DNA of 64,000 nt from CBDCFV01 sp965216425. Lineage in GTDB: Bacteria; Chloroflexota; Dehalococcoidia; Lucifugimonadales; UBA3495. A model generated the notes under the pieces. It was given only the letters and a program-made list of their open reading frames with translations. It did no database searches and was not told where the DNA came from. Both the position numbers and the translations under genes were made by a program. The stretch lies in NCBI GenBank assembly GCA_965216425.1, contig CBDCFV010000007.1, positions 186,001-250,000 on the forward strand, written 5' to 3'. Positions within the stretch are counted from its first letter, which is position 1, and every line of letters begins with the position of its first letter. Positions 1 to 7,927 of this stretch are shown here, in pieces.

Positions 1-216
1 GAGGGCGTGGGCCGCATCCTGAAGGTGGTAGGCATGGTCAACAGCGATCCCGGATTCACCGAGCAGGCCAAGGTAGTGGACGGAGCGTCCGACCTGTTTG
101 TCGCGCTTTTCGGTGACCGGGGCCGTCACAGCCGGTCCGCTCCGGGCATGGGTGCGCTGCCTGGCGACAGCGCGGTTATCGTTGATTGCGTTGTGGAAGT
201 GGCCGACGGCTACTGA
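1..216 (+). CDS. RidA/YjgF-like protein, C-terminal part
   Basis: This is the last 71 codons of a gene that begins outside the left edge; the frame is open from base 1. The visible residues match the C-terminal half of the RidA/YjgF/UK114 family: a VxGMVNS-x-PGF stretch, then KVVDGASDL, FGDRGRHSRSA and LPGDSAVIVDCVVEVA at the end. The conserved Arg in GRHSRSA is the substrate-carboxylate ligand of this family. Family members deaminate reactive enamine/imine intermediates in the cytosol. Its stop codon overlaps by 7 bases the end of the convergent dehydrogenase gene. Which RidA subfamily it belongs to cannot be judged without the N-terminus. Confidence 0.75.
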   Translation, partial: EGVGRILKVVGMVNSDPGFTEQAKVVDGASDLFVALFGDRGRHSRSAPGMGALPGDSAVIVDCVVEVADGY

Positions 217-1115
217 TTCCCGCCGCCCTTCTTGACCTCCACCTTTGCAAGTCCTTCCAGGAAGTGAAGAATGGCCGAGTGGTCTGCTTCCGACTCACCG
301 TCGTTTATGAGTGCCCCCAGCATTTGCTGCACCAATGCCGTCACCGGTAGAGGCACGTTCAGTTGGTCGCCGGTCTGCAAAACGTTGCGCAGGTCCTTCT
401 GATGTAACCGTATCCTGAACCCGGCCCTGAAGTTGCGGTCCAGCATCATCGGCCCCTTGGCTTCCATCACGGCGCTGCCTGCCAAACCGCCGCGGATGGC
501 ATTGAACACCTTTTCCGGGTCCACCCCCGCCTTCTGGGCCAGCACCATTGCCTCGCTCAGCGCCTCGATGTTGGCCGCGACAATGATCTGGTTTGCCAGC
601 TTGGTGATGCCGCCGGCCCCTACCTCGCCCGTCAACACCACGTTGCCGCCCATGACGTTCAGCAGGTCGACACATTCGTCGAATACCTCCTGCTTGCCTC
701 CGACCATGATGGCCAGGGTGCCGTTGATTGCGCCGGGCTCGCCGCCGCTGACCGGGGCGTCGAGCATCTCGACTCCCTTGGACGCGCAGACGGCGTATAT
801 TTTTTGAGAGACCAAGGGCGCGATGGAACTCATGTCAATGATGATGGATCCCTGTTGCGCCCCTTCAAGCACCCCGTTAGGGCCAAGTATGGCTGCTTCG
901 GAATCTGCGGAGTCGGGCACCATGGTAATAATCTTCTGGCAACTGGCGGCTACCTCTTTGTTCGACGCCGCCCGCGTCGCGCCGTCGGTGACCAGTTCTT
1001 CCACGGGCTCACCCACGATGTCGTACACAGTCAGTTCGTAGCCGGCCTTAAGCAGGTTTCTGGCCATCGGTTTGCCCATGATACCCAGTCCGATAAATCC
1101 TATCCGCTCCACCAT
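210..1115 (-). CDS. 2-hydroxy-3-oxopropionate reductase / 3-hydroxyisobutyrate dehydrogenase family
   Basis: A 301-aa beta-hydroxyacid dehydrogenase, normal length for the family. The N-terminal Rossmann motif GLGIMGKPM (residues 9-17) binds NAD(P)H. DAPVSGGEPGA (about 119-129) is the substrate-binding signature and GGITKLANQ carries the catalytic Lys at about 172. The C-terminal helical domain is complete. Family members reduce tartronate semialdehyde to glycerate or oxidise 3-hydroxyisobutyrate; the sequence alone does not decide which, although the motifs look closest to GarR/GlxR. The ATG is preceded by a clear SD (gaggaga). It converges on the RidA-like gene with a short overlap. Confidence 0.85.
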   Translation of the reverse strand: MVERIGFIGLGIMGKPMARNLLKAGYELTVYDIVGEPVEELVTDGATRAASNKEVAASCQKIITMVPDSADSEAAILGPNGVLEGAQQGSIIIDMSSIAPLVSQKIYAVCASKGVEMLDAPVSGGEPGAINGTLAIMVGGKQEVFDECVDLLNVMGGNVVLTGEVGAGGITKLANQIIVAANIEALSEAMVLAQKAGVDPEKVFNAIRGGLAGSAVMEAKGPMMLDRNFRAGFRIRLHQKDLRNVLQTGDQLNVPLPVTALVQQMLGALINDGESEADHSAILHFLEGLAKVEVKKGGGNQ

Positions 1116-1326
1116 ATTTTGCTCTCCTCAGTCTTGTCCAAACGCAGAAATCAAGGTCGTTTCAACTCTACCACACAACCAAACACGCGGCCACCGTGGA
1201 TGGTAACCGGCGGAGTTCTGAGATTCTGAGCCGGTTGTCATCCCAAAGGAAATAGCCCCATTGTGCTGTCAAATCGTTGGGGTTATGATACCGAATGAGT
1301 GGATGCAGGGAAGGAACGTGAGCGAG

Positions 1327-2271
1327 ATGACTGAATACAGGACAGCATTAGTTACCGGAGGAGCGGGGTTTATCGGCTCCCGCTTGGTCGAGATATTGCT
1401 TTCACGCGGGTTTAACGTTGTCATTGTGGACAATCTCAGCACTGGCAAGCTGAAGAACCTGAACCCGGCGGCGACCTTCTATCATATGGACATCACCCAC
1501 CCATCTGTGGTCGGGGTATTCCGGCGGGAACGCCCGGAGTTGGTTTTCCACTTGGCGGCGCAGATCAGCGTGAGCCGGTCCAGCCGGGATGCCATCAACG
1601 ACGGTGAAATGAACGGGATCGGCACGTTGCGGATGCTGGAGGCAGCACGGCAACACGGCGTCGAGAAGATTATATATTCGTCGACCGGCGGCGCCCTCTA
1701 CGGCGAGCCCGCGTTTGATCCATGCACCGAGGACTGTCCTATCGTCCCCATGTCTCCTTATGGCGTATCCAAGTACGTCGGGGAACTGTACTTGGGCCTG
1801 TACCATCGCCTGTACCAGTTGGACTTTACATCCCTCCGGTATGGGAACGTGTACGGCCCGCGTCAAGATGCCTTGGGAGAGGCGGGCGTAATTGCCATTT
1901 TTACCCAGATGATGTTGGAGGGGCAGCAGCCGCAAATCTTCGGCGACGGTAACCAGACCCGCGACTTTGTTTATGTGGACGACGTAGTGGAGGCCAACCT
2001 GCTGGCCATCGAACGAGGGAACGGACACGCATATAATATCGGTACGGGAATAAAGACCAGCATCAACCAGATCTTTGATGCGCTGCAGGAGATAACCAAG
2101 TATAAATGGGGACCGGAACACAGGCCGCCCAGGCCGGGAGACGTGTACCAGATCAGCCTTGACTGTGCCAAGGCGGCTAAGGAACTGGGATGGTCGCCCC
2201 AAGTAAACTTTGAAGAAGGGTTGCTGCGGACGGTGGAGAGTTTCAGAGAAGCTGTGCGAGCACCTAGATAA
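1327..2271 (+). CDS. NAD-dependent epimerase/dehydratase (UDP-glucose 4-epimerase-like)
   Basis: A short-chain-dehydrogenase-type sugar-nucleotide epimerase of 314 aa from the chosen start. TGGAGFIG (residues 10-17) is the extended-SDR dinucleotide site, followed by FHLAAQISV and YSSTGGALYGEP. SPYGVSKY contains the YxxxK catalytic pair, and the C-terminal part has TRDFVYVDDVV and YNIGTG, typical of GalE/WbpP-type enzymes. The frame is open back to 1261, but conservation begins at TEYRTALVTGG. The ATG at 1327 has a purine-rich SD about 11 bases upstream; a GTG at 1318 is an alternative. The product is cytosolic and probably feeds cell-surface glycan synthesis. Substrate is unknown and no glycan genes flank it. 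Confidence 0.85.
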   Translation: MTEYRTALVTGGAGFIGSRLVEILLSRGFNVVIVDNLSTGKLKNLNPAATFYHMDITHPSVVGVFRRERPELVFHLAAQISVSRSSRDAINDGEMNGIGTLRMLEAARQHGVEKIIYSSTGGALYGEPAFDPCTEDCPIVPMSPYGVSKYVGELYLGLYHRLYQLDFTSLRYGNVYGPRQDALGEAGVIAIFTQMMLEGQQPQIFGDGNQTRDFVYVDDVVEANLLAIERGNGHAYNIGTGIKTSINQIFDALQEITKYKWGPEHRPPRPGDVYQISLDCAKAAKELGWSPQVNFEEGLLRTVESFREAVRAPR

Positions 2272-2318
2272 CAAGCGCCCCCGACTAACGCCGACTAACA
2301 AGGAGGACGTTAAGCATC

Positions 2319-3239
2319 ATGGAGGCTGAATACGATACCATCATCCTTGGGGCCGGGGCTGCAGGACTATCGGCGGGTTTGTACACGGCCAGGGCCATGA
2401 TGAAAACGCTGATACTGGAAGAACTGGGCGCCGGCGGGCAGTTGATGATCACCGACGAGATAGAAAACTATCCGGGGTTTCCTTCAGGGGTCAAGGGGCC
2501 TGAGTTGGGCCGTGACATGGAAGAGCAGACCCTTCGGTTCGGCGCCGAGTTGGAGTTCACAGAAGTCGAGGGGTTGGTGGACTTGGAAAAGCCGGTCAAG
2601 GTGGTCCGCACCTATAACCGGGACTACACCACCAAGTCCATCATTATCGCCACCGGCGGCGCTCATAATAAACTTGGCGCTCCCGGCGAAGACGAATTTG
2701 CAGGCCGCGGTGTATCTTACTGCGCGGTTTGCGACGGCAACTTCTTCCGTGGTCAGGACGTGGTCGTGGTGGGCGGCGGCGATTCCGCCTTGGACGAGGG
2801 TCTGTACCTTAGCGGTATAGTTAACTCGGTGACGTTCATCCATCGCCGCGACGAGTTACGGGCCACCAAGGTGCTTCAGGACCGCGCTTTCGCCAACCCC
2901 AAGGTCAAGTTTCTGTGGAGCCATGTGGTCGAGGAGTTCGTCGGCGACGCTGTTCTGGAAGCGGCCAGGATAAAGGACCTCAAGAACGGAGAGGTCTATA
3001 ATTACCCCACTGCCGCCGCATTCATCTATGTCGGCTTCCACCCCAACACCGAATACCTGAAGGGCTTGGTGGACATGGACCCTTTGGGCCACGTTTACAC
3101 CGACATCCACATGCGTACCAAGCTGCCCGGCGTTTACAGTTGCGGAGACGCACGGGCCGAGTCCACTCGTCAATTGGGGGCCGCCGTGGGTGATGGCATC
3201 ACCGCCGCCCTTGCTGCCTATCACGACTTGAGCGAGTAG
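2319..3239 (+). CDS. trxB: Thioredoxin-disulfide reductase
   Basis: A 306-aa low-molecular-weight thioredoxin reductase. It has the FAD-binding GAGAAGLSAG (residues 11-20), the redox-active CAVC dithiol (135-138) followed by DG, the NADPH site GGGDSALDEG, and the C-terminal FAD motif ending in YSCGDAR and RQLGAAVGDG. It transfers electrons from NADPH to thioredoxin in the cytosol. A strong SD (aaggagg) lies about 13 bases before the ATG. The epimerase gene ends 47 bases upstream on the same strand, so the two may be cotranscribed. It converges on the nitroreductase-like gene 12 bases downstream. Confidence 0.93.
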   Translation: MEAEYDTIILGAGAAGLSAGLYTARAMMKTLILEELGAGGQLMITDEIENYPGFPSGVKGPELGRDMEEQTLRFGAELEFTEVEGLVDLEKPVKVVRTYNRDYTTKSIIIATGGAHNKLGAPGEDEFAGRGVSYCAVCDGNFFRGQDVVVVGGGDSALDEGLYLSGIVNSVTFIHRRDELRATKVLQDRAFANPKVKFLWSHVVEEFVGDAVLEAARIKDLKNGEVYNYPTAAAFIYVGFHPNTEYLKGLVDMDPLGHVYTDIHMRTKLPGVYSCGDARAESTRQLGAAVGDGITAALAAYHDLSE

Positions 3240-3251
3240 AGCCTGCCTTTC

Positions 3252-4544
3252 TCACTCCCCATGCCAGGTTGCCATATGGCCCCGGTGTGTGTCGGAGTAT
3301 GCCCCGGCGTTGAAGAACCTGTCGTAGAAGTCCAGGTCCAAGTGGTGTGCCTGCATCCACCACATCAAGTGCATAGTGTCGACGGTGCCCGGGAATTTCC
3401 CGTAGGTATCGTAAATGTAGTTGCAGACCGCTTTGGCGCAGGCTGCCCCTTCATCGCTGATTTCCGGGATACCCGCTTCGTACTCCGCATCGGAAATAGT
3501 ATGGGGGACTTGTCCGCCCTGCCTCAGGAACTCCCTCAGCCCGCCGCGTGTCCCGGTCACCACCGAGTCCACAGCCGCATCCATGTCGGGGAAATAAGGC
3601 GGGCAGTATCCTTGGAATACCCCGTCCATGCCTACCGGATTGCGCAACGGCACGATGCCCTTGGGAGCTACGGTCCTGAATCCCAACTCCTCCAGCACCT
3701 CCAGTGACAGGAAACCGCAGTGCATCCACCCACCAAGGCCCATCGCCTCCGTCGCCAGGAACATGTTCTGGCAGGCTATCGCAGCTTCATTGAAGGTGAA
3801 GTAACACGCTTCCCGCTCCAGCACCGACAGCGGCAGCAACTTTTGCTTGTCCAGAAATCCGCTGTCCGCCCACTTCTGCGTTCCGGCGGGCCGGAAATCG
3901 TACCGGTCGTCCACTACGTAAAAACCCCCGCCCGTTCCTCCGGCAAATCGGCCGCCATCCCCGTCGACCATTTGGATAGTCAGATTAATTAACGACGCAC
4001 TGACGTCGCACACCGGCATGAACAGGGTGCAGCCCGGTTGGTTGGAGTCCCAGAAGTTATGGGCGAAAAGAGGCGGCACACGGCGGGGGATGTCCAGCCG
4101 CCCGTCCTTCAGTTTCTTCCGGTTCTGCTGGTACAGGGAGACGACTCTTGACCTGTCGGCCTCGGTTTCAACCTCCCGCATCCTGCTGGCGGCGGAGCCC
4201 TGCATGTCTACGACATAAACCCCTTCGTCGTTCGTGAAGAACAGTTCCGTCCTGTGGGCCGACAACGCGCTCCCGAAGGTGCGGCCTGGGCTCCGAACCA
4301 TAGCCCCCGGCCTTGCTAGGTCGGACAGCACCGTTCCACTCATCCCGACGCCGGCCGCCACCAAAAGCGCCTCTTCCAACGGGTCCAATGGCATCGGGGG
4401 CTTTTCCGACTTGTACTGAAAGGGGCCCTCGTTGAGGTCGAAGCCCATCCCAAACCGCCTCGACCGCCTACCGTACAGGGCGTCGAACAGCGGGAAGTTC
4501 CATACCCTGTTGATATGACCTGATTCGTCAGCCGGACTAACCAA
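3252..4544 (-). CDS. Nitroreductase-like FMN protein, uncharacterised
   Basis: A 430-aa protein with features of the nitroreductase fold: an N-terminal ALYGRRSRRFGMGF stretch like the Arg-rich FMN phosphate-binding start of that family, and a central NEAAIACQNMFLATEAMGLGGWMHCG stretch like its helix-turn region. It is about twice the usual nitroreductase length, with a C-terminal extension I do not recognise, rich in Trp, Asp and His. The chosen start is TTG with a GGGGAGAG SD; the stop of the GcvT-like gene lies 11 bases upstream, so the two form an operon. A flavin-dependent oxidoreductase partner to folate-linked demethylation is a reasonable inference, but the substrate is unknown. Confidence 0.55.
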   Translation of the reverse strand: MVSPADESGHINRVWNFPLFDALYGRRSRRFGMGFDLNEGPFQYKSEKPPMPLDPLEEALLVAAGVGMSGTVLSDLARPGAMVRSPGRTFGSALSAHRTELFFTNDEGVYVVDMQGSAASRMREVETEADRSRVVSLYQQNRKKLKDGRLDIPRRVPPLFAHNFWDSNQPGCTLFMPVCDVSASLINLTIQMVDGDGGRFAGGTGGGFYVVDDRYDFRPAGTQKWADSGFLDKQKLLPLSVLEREACYFTFNEAAIACQNMFLATEAMGLGGWMHCGFLSLEVLEELGFRTVAPKGIVPLRNPVGMDGVFQGYCPPYFPDMDAAVDSVVTGTRGGLREFLRQGGQVPHTISDAEYEAGIPEISDEGAACAKAVCNYIYDTYGKFPGTVDTMHLMWWMQAHHLDLDFYDRFFNAGAYSDTHRGHMATWHGE

Positions 4545-4555
4545 CTACTCTCCCC

Positions 4556-5668
4556 TTACATTCGGATGCGGGCGCCCTTGGGGTCATAGAAGGGAATCTC
4601 CACCACCGTCGCGCCGCACGGCGGGGTTGAGCCTTCCAATCGCAACTCCGTTCCAGGAGTGGAGTGGTCGATGCCTACATATCCCAAGCCGATAGTTTTT
4701 CCAAGAGTGTAGCTGTAACCGCAGGCGGTGACCTGTCCAACCTTTTCTCCGTTGACGGTAATGTCGCTGCCGCCGGCGACAGCGGCCTCCGGCGTTGACA
4801 CCTCGAAACCTGTGAGCCGCCGGGTTATCCCTTGGTCTTGGATCCTCTGCAACGCTTCCTTGCCGACAAAGTCGGGTTTGTCGAACTTGACTGTCCAGCC
4901 GATGGCGGCCTCAAAGGGGTTCGTGAACTCTCCCAGGTCTCGCCCGTAGATGCTGTAGACTTTTTCCAAGCGGAAGTTTCGAACGGTCCCCAACCCGCAG
5001 GGCGCGATGCCGAACTCCTCACCGGCTTCCATTATGGCGTCGTGAACGTCCAGCGCCCACTCCGCTGGGAAGAATATCTCGTAACCTAACTCGCCGGTGA
5101 CGCCGAGGCGAGCGACCAGCGCGTCAATACCGGCCACCTTGCCTTGGAAGAAGGAAAAGTAGGGTAGAGCCTCGTTGGATGCGTCGACGTCAGTCAACTT
5201 CTTCAGTACGTCCCTTGACCTGGGACCTTGAATCTCCAAGCAAGTAGTGCCCGAGGACAGGTTGAGCATGTGACAGTCCATGCCACGAATATGTTCCTCA
5301 ATCCAGGGCGGCGATTTGTCCACGTTTACCGCCGCAACAGTCATCAAGTAATGGTCCGGTGCGATGCAGAACGCAACAAAGTCGTCGAATATGCTGCCGT
5401 CCTCCTTGCACATGCTGGTATATGCGCAGCGCCCCGGCCGCAGCTTGGAAATGTCGGCGACGCACAGCTTTTGCATGGCGGCCAGAGCGTCGTTTCCCAC
5501 CAAGTGGACCTCTCCCATGGCGTGCCCGTCGAACAGGATGACTCGCTCCCGGCAAGCCGTGGTCTCCTCTTCCATGCTGGTGTAATACTCCGGCATTTCA
5601 TAGCCGGCGAAGTCAAAAAAGCGCGTTGCCAAAGTCATGTGCCGGGCGAAACTGGGGGAATGCTTCAT
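4556..5668 (-). CDS. GcvT-like tetrahydrofolate-dependent aminomethyltransferase/demethylase
   Basis: A 370-aa protein of the glycine-cleavage T-protein family. It has the N-terminal HAMGEV region (usually D-x-S-x-M-G-E), a GSIFDDF motif containing the Asp that corresponds to the folate-activating residue, LEIQGPRSRDVL, TGELGYEIF, a FRLEK segment in place of the usual LRLEAG, and a complete C-terminal barrel with IGLGYV. Family members move a C1 unit to tetrahydrofolate; relatives include DmdA and the aromatic O-demethylases LigM/DesA. No other glycine-cleavage genes (P, H, L) are nearby, so a stand-alone demethylase is more likely than GcvT. It is first in a two-gene operon with the nitroreductase-like gene. 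Confidence 0.75.
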   Translation of the reverse strand: MKHSPSFARHMTLATRFFDFAGYEMPEYYTSMEEETTACRERVILFDGHAMGEVHLVGNDALAAMQKLCVADISKLRPGRCAYTSMCKEDGSIFDDFVAFCIAPDHYLMTVAAVNVDKSPPWIEEHIRGMDCHMLNLSSGTTCLEIQGPRSRDVLKKLTDVDASNEALPYFSFFQGKVAGIDALVARLGVTGELGYEIFFPAEWALDVHDAIMEAGEEFGIAPCGLGTVRNFRLEKVYSIYGRDLGEFTNPFEAAIGWTVKFDKPDFVGKEALQRIQDQGITRRLTGFEVSTPEAAVAGGSDITVNGEKVGQVTACGYSYTLGKTIGLGYVGIDHSTPGTELRLEGSTPPCGATVVEIPFYDPKGARIRM

Positions 5669-5815
5669 GGACCGAACCTAATCCTCATCAAATTCAGCCA
5701 ATCCTATATAGGGTGCTAGCCTATGTCAATGTCGAGTAGAACGGTATTGCTTGGCGTATAATGACGGGTAATCACCGTGTCTTATGCCGTATCGCCCGGT
5801 TACACGAGGCCCATT

Positions 5816-6653
5816 ATGACCAGCAGACCGGCCCCACGAAAGCAGTCCGCAACACCCACGGAACGGTTCACGCCGCCTTCAAGAACACCCGTTGATCCGG
5901 GCGACGGCCGGTTTCCGGTATTTCCACCCAGGGGCGACATGCAGAACCCTATCTATCTTCACGACCCTGGCTACCAAGCTGCCCTTGCGCCGCCACTTAG
6001 GCTCTCCCGAGACCACTATCGTCCTGGGAGAGGTGCCCATAGGCCGGGACCTGAGCCAACGCCGAGGCCTGCGGGTACCTGATCTGCTGATTGCCTTCGG
6101 GGTGGGTCGGAGAAGGATAATCACGGACCGGGGCTACTCCATTGAACACTGGGGCAAGCCGCCGGACTTCGTGCTGGAAATAGCCTCTGAAACTACTGCG
6201 GAAAACGACGTTACAGGCAAGCGGGACGATTATGCTGGCCTCGGGGTACCGGAATACTGGCTCTTTGACCCGTCGGGCGGCGAGTATTATGGGACTAGCA
6301 TTGCCGGGAACCGGTTGGTTGAGGGGGCGTATCAGTCTATCGACATCGTGAAGGTTGACGATTCCCACTTCCGTGGACACAGCGAAGTCTTGGGCTTGGA
6401 CCTCTGCTGGGAGGATGGGTGGCTCCGCTGGTTCGACCCGGCGGCGCGGCGCTACTTGCGGACGCTCGATGAGGAAGCAGAGGAACGTATCGCCGCCGAG
6501 GACGAGCGGGACGCGGAACGGCGAGGCCGTTTGATGATTGAGGAAGAACGGGACGCGGAACGGCGAGGTCGCTTGATGGTCGAGGAAGAGAGGGATGCTG
6601 CTCAAGAGCGTATACGTGAACTTGAGGCCGAAATGAGGCGCTTGCAGGGTTAG
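5816..6653 (+). pseudogene. Uma2-family (DUF820) protein with apparent frameshift and coiled-coil tail
   Basis: The family's N-terminal segment (FPPRGDMQNPIYLHD) is encoded in the frame that starts at ATG 5816. The continuation (LRRHLGSPETTIVLGEVPI, RVPDLLIAFG, PPDFVLEIAS, GVPEYWLFDP) is in the next frame, open from 5892 to 6653. Joining them needs a change of one base around 5960-5990. PD(L)-x-I, EIAS and EYWLFD are the nuclease-like signature of Uma2, a PD-(D/E)XK-type fold. The C-terminus is a charged coiled coil with two exact-length 14-residue repeats (DAERRGRLM..., 6510-6551 and 6552-6593) and a partial third. It is either a broken gene or a sequencing indel. Confidence 0.65.
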
Positions 6654-6731
6654 GGCAGCGAGCCTTGGGAATTCCCCCCGCAAGCCGGAAACGTTGAGGT
6701 TCCTATAAAGCGTGAGGGAAGGCGCCTCCAG

Positions 6732-7757
6732 CTACTCCCTGAACAGTCCTAAGCTTGCCGCCAGCCCCAGCGCAGCATCCACCTGCACTACCGGCGGGCC
6801 GCTGCGGCTGATGCCCACCTCCACTTTCTGGTCGGGAGTAACGGAAATGCTGCGTTCCCCGTCCAGGGCGATAGTGCAGTGGCGGGGCTCAACCGGAATC
6901 CGCTCGCCGGTGATCATGGGCCGCCAGTCGGCGATGGATACCCAGGAGATTTTCCCGGGAGCTATGGGCGCCAGCACTGCTGACGGGCTGCTGTTCCCGC
7001 TACCGCTCTCTGGTGCGGGCAGTTTGCCGTTTGACTGCGCAATTCGGTAGTAGAGTCCTCCGTCCTCCTCTAAGGACAAGGGTTGAAGGCGACCCCCTAC
7101 GGAAGATAACCCGATCGCCGCGGGCTCCGCACGGGTGAGGAACACCTCGAATATGGTGGTCATGTCCCAAATGGCCCTCGTGGCTACGAACCGTTCCCTG
7201 GAGAGGGCAACGTCGACGAGGGCCATGTCTTCGTACTTACCGTCCAAATAAATTTCCAGGACCTTGCTGTTGACCGATACCTCGCTTAGTTCCAGGTCTC
7301 CCTGTGCCACCAGCCCGGCGGACAGCCCGGCCAGTGTGCCCTCCACCATTGTTGGGAAGACGTTGTTGGTGCCGGTGGATATGGCCACCAGCGGCATCGA
7401 AGCACTGCCTTTGGCGACCGCCCGGTTGGTGCCGTCGCCACCCAGAGTGACCAAGCAGCCCACGTCCAATTGCTCCATCATCTCCGCTGCCCGTATGGTG
7501 TCCCCTTCAGTGTAGTAGGTAGGTATGTTCAGCAACTCCAGTTCCAGTGACAGTTGGGAGTCGTCCCTCGCGCGTTCCGCCAAATGAGAACTGTCGGGCA
7601 TCGCCAATACCTTTCCGATGCCTACGGCTTGCAAGCCCAGCATGACCCGCCGCAGGATGTTGACCTTCTCCCAATCGGGCACCACCCGCCCCTGCGCCAC
7701 CAGCCGGCGAATGTCTTTACTCGCCGCGGGGTTTGCTATCAGTCCTACCAGCGACAC
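6732..7757 (-). CDS. ATP-NAD kinase-fold protein, AcoX-like
   Basis: A 341-aa protein of the ATP-NAD kinase/diacylglycerol kinase superfamily. GGDGTN (about residues 106-111) is the kinase signature and STGTNNVFP (about 127-135) the second conserved loop, both as in AcoX proteins linked to acetoin catabolism. The N-terminal GLIANPAASKDIRRL is the usual family start. I chose the GTG at 7757 because AGGAGGAG lies six bases before it; a longer frame to ATG 7796 adds a poorly conserved basic leader. No acetoin dehydrogenase genes are nearby, so the acetoin link is not supported here. The substrate is unknown. Confidence 0.75.
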   Translation of the reverse strand: MSLVGLIANPAASKDIRRLVAQGRVVPDWEKVNILRRVMLGLQAVGIGKVLAMPDSSHLAERARDDSQLSLELELLNIPTYYTEGDTIRAAEMMEQLDVGCLVTLGGDGTNRAVAKGSASMPLVAISTGTNNVFPTMVEGTLAGLSAGLVAQGDLELSEVSVNSKVLEIYLDGKYEDMALVDVALSRERFVATRAIWDMTTIFEVFLTRAEPAAIGLSSVGGRLQPLSLEEDGGLYYRIAQSNGKLPAPESGSGNSSPSAVLAPIAPGKISWVSIADWRPMITGERIPVEPRHCTIALDGERSISVTPDQKVEVGISRSGPPVVQVDAALGLAASLGLFRE

Positions 7758-7927
7758 GCCTCTCCTCCTGCTACAGTGACTTCTTGCCGACTCCACGCGC
7801 CAACGACAGACCCCGCCGCCAAGACTGATATAATTATGCGCGATTGTAGAGCGGCATCATTTTATCGTCAATCCGACCTGGATTTGCCCTGCGCGGCGAA
7901 ATCATACCCTCAAAGGAGACCTGAAAC

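Noticed and set aside
1402..2301. A 299-codon open frame on the minus strand across the epimerase gene.
   Set aside because: It is antisense to a clearly conserved epimerase and its product shows no recognisable domain or SD.
4556..5668. Assignment as the glycine-cleavage T protein gcvT.
   Set aside because: No gcvH, gcvP or lpd is nearby and the FRLEK and HAMGEV motifs deviate from true T proteins; a demethylase-type relative is more cautious.
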